From an uncultured Sterolibacterium sp. (GTDB lineage Bacteria > Pseudomonadota > Gammaproteobacteria > Burkholderiales > Rhodocyclaceae), in assembly GCA_903832735.1 (NCBI GenBank), contig CAILCO010000083.1, forward strand, positions 1-55,715: a DNA stretch of 55,715 bases. The letters are read 5' to 3'. Within the stretch, counting starts at the first letter, position 1. Each line of letters opens with the position of its first letter. Positions 51,703-55,715 of this stretch are shown in pieces. A program made the translations under genes and the position numbers. Below the pieces are notes generated by a model, which was not told where the DNA came from, did no database searches, and was given only the letters and a program-made list of their open reading frames with translations.

Positions 51703-52800
51703 TCAGGCCGGATAAATGGCGCCTAGTATGCGCGGACCGCGTGCGCCGGTGACATCCGGCAGGTTGCCAGGCAGGCCTGCCAGTGTGCGCTGGGCAAGCC
51801 AGGCGAAGGCGACGGCCTCGACCCAATCCGCCGGTAAGCCCAGCGCTTCGGTGGTCTTGACTGTGGTCGTGGGCAACCGGTGTTCCAGTTCTCTCAGCAG
51901 GGCGATGTTGTGGGCGCCGCCGCCGCAGACATAGAGTTCCTCCGGGGAGCCGTTGCTGCGTGTGATCGCTTGCTGTGCCGCCGCCGCCGTCAAGGCTGTG
52001 AGTGTCGCCTGCACATCGACGGGTGCCTCGGCTCCCGATAGGCAGCCAGTCAGCCAGGCGAGGTTGAACTGCTCGCGGCCGCAACTCTTGGGCGGATCCA
52101 GTGCGAAGAACTCGTGGGCGAGCAGTCGCGCGAGCAAATCCGTCTGGACTTGGCCGGTTTGCGCCCAGCGCCCGCCTTCGTCGAAAGGCGTTCCGAGATG
52201 ACGTTGAGCCCAGGCATCGAGCAGCAGGTTGCCCGGGCCGCAATCGAAGCCGCTGGTGGGCCGGCCCGGCGCGAGATCAGTGATATTGCTGATGCCGCCG
52301 ATGTTAAGGATTACGCGGTGTCGCGTCGCATCACGGAACAGTGCATCATGAAAGGCTGGCACCAGCGGCGCGCCTTGCCCACCCGCGGCGATGTCGCGGC
52401 TGCGGAAGTCAGCGACGACGGTGATGCCGGACAATTCGGCGAGCAGTGCGGGATTGTTCAGTTGCAAGGAATAGCCGAGTCCTGGTTGATGGCGGATGGT
52501 CTGGCCATGACAGGCGAGCGCGCGTATCGCCGAAGCCGGTACGGCGCCTTGCTCGAGGACGGCGCGCACGGCTTGCGCATAGACTTGCGCCAACTCGTTG
52601 GCCAGAACCTGGGCCAGGTGAATCTCGCCCCGCTGTTCTTGGTGCAGGTTCAAGGCCTGCCTGCGCAAGTCGTCGGGGTAGGGCAGATAGGCCGTGGCGA
52701 GTATGCGCGGGATTGCGCCGGAAAACTCGACCAAAGCGGCGTCCACACCATCGAGGCTGGTGCCCGACATCAGACCTACGACCAGGCTAGGTGACGCCAC
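51703..52800 (-). CDS. anmK: Anhydro-N-acetylmuramic acid kinase
   Basis: A 365-residue sugar kinase of the ASKHA fold: VGLMSGTSLDGVDAALVEF at the start, ACHGQTIRHQP, the NIGGISNITDL segment, GFDCGPGNLLLDAW, and LYVCGGGAHNIALLREL. It phosphorylates and opens 1,6-anhydro-MurNAc released from the wall by lytic transglycosylases. It lies three bases after the M23 peptidase gene and is co-directional with it. Confidence 0.95.
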   Translation of the reverse strand: MASPSLVVGLMSGTSLDGVDAALVEFSGAIPRILATAYLPYPDDLRRQALNLHQEQRGEIHLAQVLANELAQVYAQAVRAVLEQGAVPASAIRALACHGQTIRHQPGLGYSLQLNNPALLAELSGITVVADFRSRDIAAGGQGAPLVPAFHDALFRDATRHRVILNIGGISNITDLAPGRPTSGFDCGPGNLLLDAWAQRHLGTPFDEGGRWAQTGQVQTDLLARLLAHEFFALDPPKSCGREQFNLAWLTGCLSGAEAPVDVQATLTALTAAAAQQAITRSNGSPEELYVCGGGAHNIALLRELEHRLPTTTVKTTEALGLPADWVEAVAFAWLAQRTLAGLPGNLPDVTGARGPRILGAIYPA

Positions 52801-52803
52801 CGT

Positions 52804-54126
52804 CTAATCGAGCAAGGCGAGATCGCTGCCCTTGATGAGGTCAAGGCGAGCCAGCAGAGATTGTATCTGCGCCCTGAATTGACCTAGTTGTTGCGGGGAG
52901 AGCGGAGGCGCGCCGGGCAAGGCGATGGTCAGGGGATTCTGGTAGATCCCGTTGCTGCGGAACTCGTAGTGCAGGTGTGGCCCGGTGGCCCACCCGGAGG
53001 AACCGACGTAGCCGATGATGTCGCCCTGCGCGATCCGGCTACCCTTTTTCAGTCCCGCAGCAAATGCCGAGAGATGGCCATAGAGTGTGGTGTAACTCCC
53101 CTGGTGGTGCAGGATCACGACCCTGCCGTAGCCGCCCTGATTGCCCACGAATTCGACCACGCCGTCGGCGGTGGATTTGATGCGGGTGCCGACCGGGGCG
53201 CCATAATCGATCCCCTTGTGGGCGCGCCATTGTTGCAGGATAGGATGAAAACGTGCCAGAGAAAATCCCGAAGTGATGCGCGAAAACTCCAGTGGCGAGC
53301 GCAGAAAGGTCTTGCGGATATTCTTGCCTTCAGGCGTGAAATAATTACCCTTGCCATCCGCGTCCGCGAACCAGACGGCGCGGTAGCTTTTGCCCTGGTT
53401 TACGAATTCGGCGGCGAGAATGCGCCCGCTATTCACCGACTTGCCAAAATGTGCAAAGGTTTCGAAGACCACGGAGAAGCGGTCGCCGCGGCGTAGATCG
53501 CGGTGGAAATCAATGTCGCCGCCGAAGATGTCGGCGAGTTGAGTGGCGACGCTGTCGGGCAGGCCCGCCGCGTCGGTCGCGCCAAATAACGAGTAGCGGA
53601 TCTCACCGGACTTCATCTGCACCAGGGGTTCCAGCCTGAGCGTCTGTTCCGTGGCCTGCAGGCTGCCATCTTTGCGCTCGACGATCAGGGCGCGATTCTG
53701 GCTGTTGAGCGGGTAAGTCAGGCTCAACAATTCGCCGCTCGCGCTTACGACAGCGGTGACTGGTTTGCCCGGGCGCAATTGCTGGAAGATTGCTTGCGTA
53801 GCGCGCTCTGCGCGCAGGAAACGGAATGCTTCATCATCCTCGATGCCGAGGCGGGCCAGCAGACTGGCGACGGTATCGCCGCGCTGGATAGTTGCCTCGC
53901 GCACGAAGGTGTCGCCGGGTATTTCATCCATTTTGCCGACGGGCGGCAGCAATTGCTCGATCACCGTTTGTTGCGCTATTTGCAGTTCAATCGTCGAAGG
54001 AGCGATACCGAAGGCGGCGACCATGCCGAACAGGGAGATGCCGGCGACAGCCAGCGCGGCCCAGAAGGGGCCGGGCTGGGCTGCACGGAAGCGGTGGAGA
54101 TGCGTTAGAATTCGCGGCTTATTCAT
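52804..54126 (-). CDS. M23 family murein endopeptidase, membrane-anchored
   Basis: A 440-residue protein with an N-terminal membrane segment (about 18-38), an OapA/LysM-like part ([20 protein letters not shown], about 75-105), and a C-terminal LytM domain. The zinc residues are in [12 protein letters not shown] (H-x3-D) and HLHYEF (H-x-H), with [13 protein letters not shown] between. It resembles MepM-type DD-endopeptidases that open wall crosslinks for growth. It is divergent from tyrS with a 68-base gap, an arrangement common beside betaproteobacterial rRNA operons. Confidence 0.93.
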   Translation of the reverse strand: MNKPRILTHLHRFRAAQPGPFWAALAVAGISLFGMVAAFGIAPSTIELQIAQQTVIEQLLPPVGKMDEIPGDTFVREATIQRGDTVASLLARLGIEDDEAFRFLRAERATQAIFQQLRPGKPVTAVVSASGELLSLTYPLNSQNRALIVERKDGSLQATEQTLRLEPLVQMKSGEIRYSLFGATDAAGLPDSVATQLADIFGGDIDFHRDLRRGDRFSVVFETFAHFGKSVNSGRILAAEFVNQGKSYRAVWFADADGKGNYFTPEGKNIRKTFLRSPLEFSRITSGFSLARFHPILQQWRAHKGIDYGAPVGTRIKSTADGVVEFVGNQGGYGRVVILHHQGSYTTLYGHLSAFAAGLKKGSRIAQGDIIGYVGSSGWATGPHLHYEFRSNGIYQNPLTIALPGAPPLSPQQLGQFRAQIQSLLARLDLIKGSDLALLD

Positions 54127-54194
54127 CAGGCGCGTGGGAAAAAAGTTCCGGCGAGTTTAACACGGGGCCGCCGACAACCCAACCGAGTATCGCT

Positions 54195-55391
54195 ATGGAC
54201 ATATCCTCCCAACTTGCCCGGATCAAACGTGGCTCAGACGAACTGCTGGTCGAGGCTGAACTCATCGACAAGCTGAAGAGCGGCCGCCCGTTGCGCATCA
54301 AGGCCGGTTTCGATCCGACCGCGCCCGATCTGCACCTCGGCCACACGGTGCTCATTAACAAGTTGCGCCATTTTCAGGAGCTGGGCCATCATGTGATGTT
54401 CCTGATAGGAGATTTCACCGGCATGATCGGCGATCCTTCAGGCAAGAACGCGACCCGCCCGCCGTTGTCAAGGGAACAGATTCTCGAGAACGCCAAGACT
54501 TATCAGGAGCAGGTTTTCAAGATTCTCGACCCGGCGAAGACCGAGGTCTGCTTCAACTCGGTTTGGTTCGAGCCGCTCGGCGCCGCCGGTATGATCCGGT
54601 TGGCCGCCCTCAATACGGTGGCGCGGATGCTCGAGCGGGATGACTTTTCCAAGAGATATGCCGCCAATCAGCCGATCGCCATCCACGAGTTTCTCTATCC
54701 GCTTTGCCAGGGTTACGACTCGGTGGCGATGAAAGCCGATGTCGAACTTGGCGGTACCGATCAGAAGTTCAACCTGCTGGTCGGGCGAGAGTTGCAGAAG
54801 CACTACGGACAGGTGCCGCAATGCGTTTTGATGATGCCGTTGTTGGAGGGACTCGACGGCCACAACAAGATGTCCAAATCCTTGGGCAACTATGTCGGCA
54901 TCGCCGAACCCGCGAGGGAGATCTTCGGCAAGCTGATGTCGATTTCCGACGAGCTGATGTGGCGCTACTACGAGTTGCTGTCGTTCCGTGCAAGCGATGA
55001 AATCGCCGGTCTGAAGCGCGAGGTCGATGAAGGTCGCAATCCGCGCGATGTCAAGGTGATGCTGGCGCAGGAACTGGCCGCCCGGTTCCACAGCCAGCGC
55101 GCGGCCGCAGATGCGCTAGACGACTTCGAGGCGCGATTTACCCGCGGCGCCATGCCTGACGACATGCCTGAGGTGACGCTGACGAGCGCCGCGGGCAAGT
55201 TGCCCATCGCCCAAGTGCTGAAGCAGGCCGGACTGACGGCTAGCACCTCAGACGCGCTGCGCATGATTGACCAGGGCGGCGTGCGCTTGAACGGCGAGAA
55301 GGTGAGCGACAAGGGCTTGCTGCTCGCGGCTGGTGAAGCCTTGGTGCTGCAGGTCGGCAAGCGCAAATTTGCACGCGTAAAACTGGTATGA
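54195..55391 (+). CDS. tyrS: Tyrosyl-tRNA synthetase
   Basis: A 398-residue class I synthetase. HIGH motif as HLGH in [15 protein letters not shown], the tyrosine pocket segment [21 protein letters not shown] intact ([16 protein letters not shown]), and a C-terminal S4 RNA-binding domain ([27 protein letters not shown]). The longer frame upstream is antisense to the peptidase gene; ATG 54195 gives the normal N-terminus. The lineage (YadQ-like DLHLGH form) is the one common in betaproteobacteria. Confidence 0.97.
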   Translation: MDISSQLARIKRGSDELLVEAELIDKLKSGRPLRIKAGFDPTAPDLHLGHTVLINKLRHFQELGHHVMFLIGDFTGMIGDPSGKNATRPPLSREQILENAKTYQEQVFKILDPAKTEVCFNSVWFEPLGAAGMIRLAALNTVARMLERDDFSKRYAANQPIAIHEFLYPLCQGYDSVAMKADVELGGTDQKFNLLVGRELQKHYGQVPQCVLMMPLLEGLDGHNKMSKSLGNYVGIAEPAREIFGKLMSISDELMWRYYELLSFRASDEIAGLKREVDEGRNPRDVKVMLAQELAARFHSQRAAADALDDFEARFTRGAMPDDMPEVTLTSAAGKLPIAQVLKQAGLTASTSDALRMIDQGGVRLNGEKVSDKGLLLAAGEALVLQVGKRKFARVKLV

Positions 55392-55434
55392 ATTATGGTC
55401 GCGCGATTTATTTCGTAATTATTTTGGAAAAGCC

Positions 55435-55462
55435 TTGACCGATGATTTTCGGTCTGTATAAT
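55435..55462 (+). promoter_or_regulatory. rRNA operon promoter
   Basis: TTGACC (55435-55440) and TATAAT (55457-55462) with a 16-base spacer, preceded by an AT-rich stretch (about 55405-55433) like an UP element, 44 bases after the tyrS stop. It drives the rRNA leader that follows. Confidence 0.85.
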
Positions 55463-55715
55463 TCGCCCCTCTCGTTGCTCAGCAGCAAAAACAGCAACGA
55501 GAAACAGTTGCCAAATAGGCGCTAAAAATAAGTTCTTTAACAACCAGACAACCGATAGGTGTGGGTGCTTGGGTAGGTAGTGGTAGGTAGTGGGCCTGGT
55601 CATCGAGAATCGAAGAGGCTGGGTGCGGATTGGAGTTGAGAGACTTTGATCTGCGACGAGGAGTAAGAATCGTTACGCGATTTACTGCAATCAAGTTATA
55701 CCGAAGTGCTCACAT
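55463..55715 (+). other. rRNA operon leader (pre-16S), with boxB-like stem and boxA
   Basis: A stem CTCGTTGCT/AGCAACGAG (55471-55479 with 55493-55501) is followed by GTTCTTTAACA at 55532-55542, close to the boxA antitermination consensus. The rest is the typical betaproteobacterial sequence upstream of 16S rRNA. The mature 16S 5' end (AGAGTTTGAT) is not reached before the window ends. Confidence 0.82.

Noticed and set aside
55543-55715. 16S rRNA gene start
   Set aside because: Leader and boxA are present but the mature 5' signature AGAGTTTGAT does not occur before the window ends.

Overview
The window reads as a betaproteobacterial chromosome segment, most likely Rhodocyclales-like. It has high GC, a core block argC–bactofilin–erpA–anmK–M23 peptidase–tyrS that runs into an rRNA-operon promoter and leader at the right edge, and ypjD–ffh, proS, rppH, coq7 and rplM–rpsI housekeeping genes. 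No tRNA, CRISPR array, transposase or 16S gene lies inside the window; 16S should begin just beyond the right end.

Layout. (1) 1-4455: the tail of a NitT/TauT-type solute-binding protein, then a translationally coupled signalling trio (PAS histidine kinase, single-domain receiver, receiver-PAS-GGDEF-EAL). (2) 4477-12112, minus strand: a catabolic run of UbiD decarboxylase, HTH–citrate-synthase-like protein, EutA-like reactivase, bicupin, class II aldolase-fold protein and an iron-type solute-binding protein. (3) 12397-20244: iclR, and facing it idi–ubiX–ubiD–fused class III CoA-transferase–second ubiD. (4) 20411-39073: metallo-hydrolase, quinone-oxidoreductase-like MDR enzyme, nadC, three Liv-type binding proteins, pyruvate carboxylase, UroD-family protein, VanA-like Rieske oxygenase, a 4,5-dihydroxyphthalate-decarboxylase-like protein, a LivHM fusion permease with LivG/LivF, and another class II aldolase-fold protein. 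(5) 39161-55715: core genes.

How it works together (inference). Regions 2-4 look like one catabolic island for an aromatic or dicarboxylic acid taken up by the Liv-type ABC system. The UbiX/UbiD/CoA-transferase set matches the logic of anaerobic phthalate degradation: CoA activation, then prenylated-FMN-dependent decarboxylation of the acyl-CoA. The idi gene would supply the dimethylallyl donor needed to make prenyl-FMN, so the locus appears to carry its own cofactor supply. Five palindromes of the form TTCCA-N5-TGGAA (two of them imperfect) sit in front of iclR, idi, ubiX and the divergent ubiD operon, and are a likely IclR-family operator set.

The island also carries traces of rearrangement: two nearly identical solute-binding protein genes, the second preceded by a scrap of the nadC 3' end; a fossil of a UroD gene 3' end in front of pyc; two MITE-like elements with matching terminal inverted repeats; several REP-like hairpins; and a 62-bp element present twice, whose stem differences are fully compensated.
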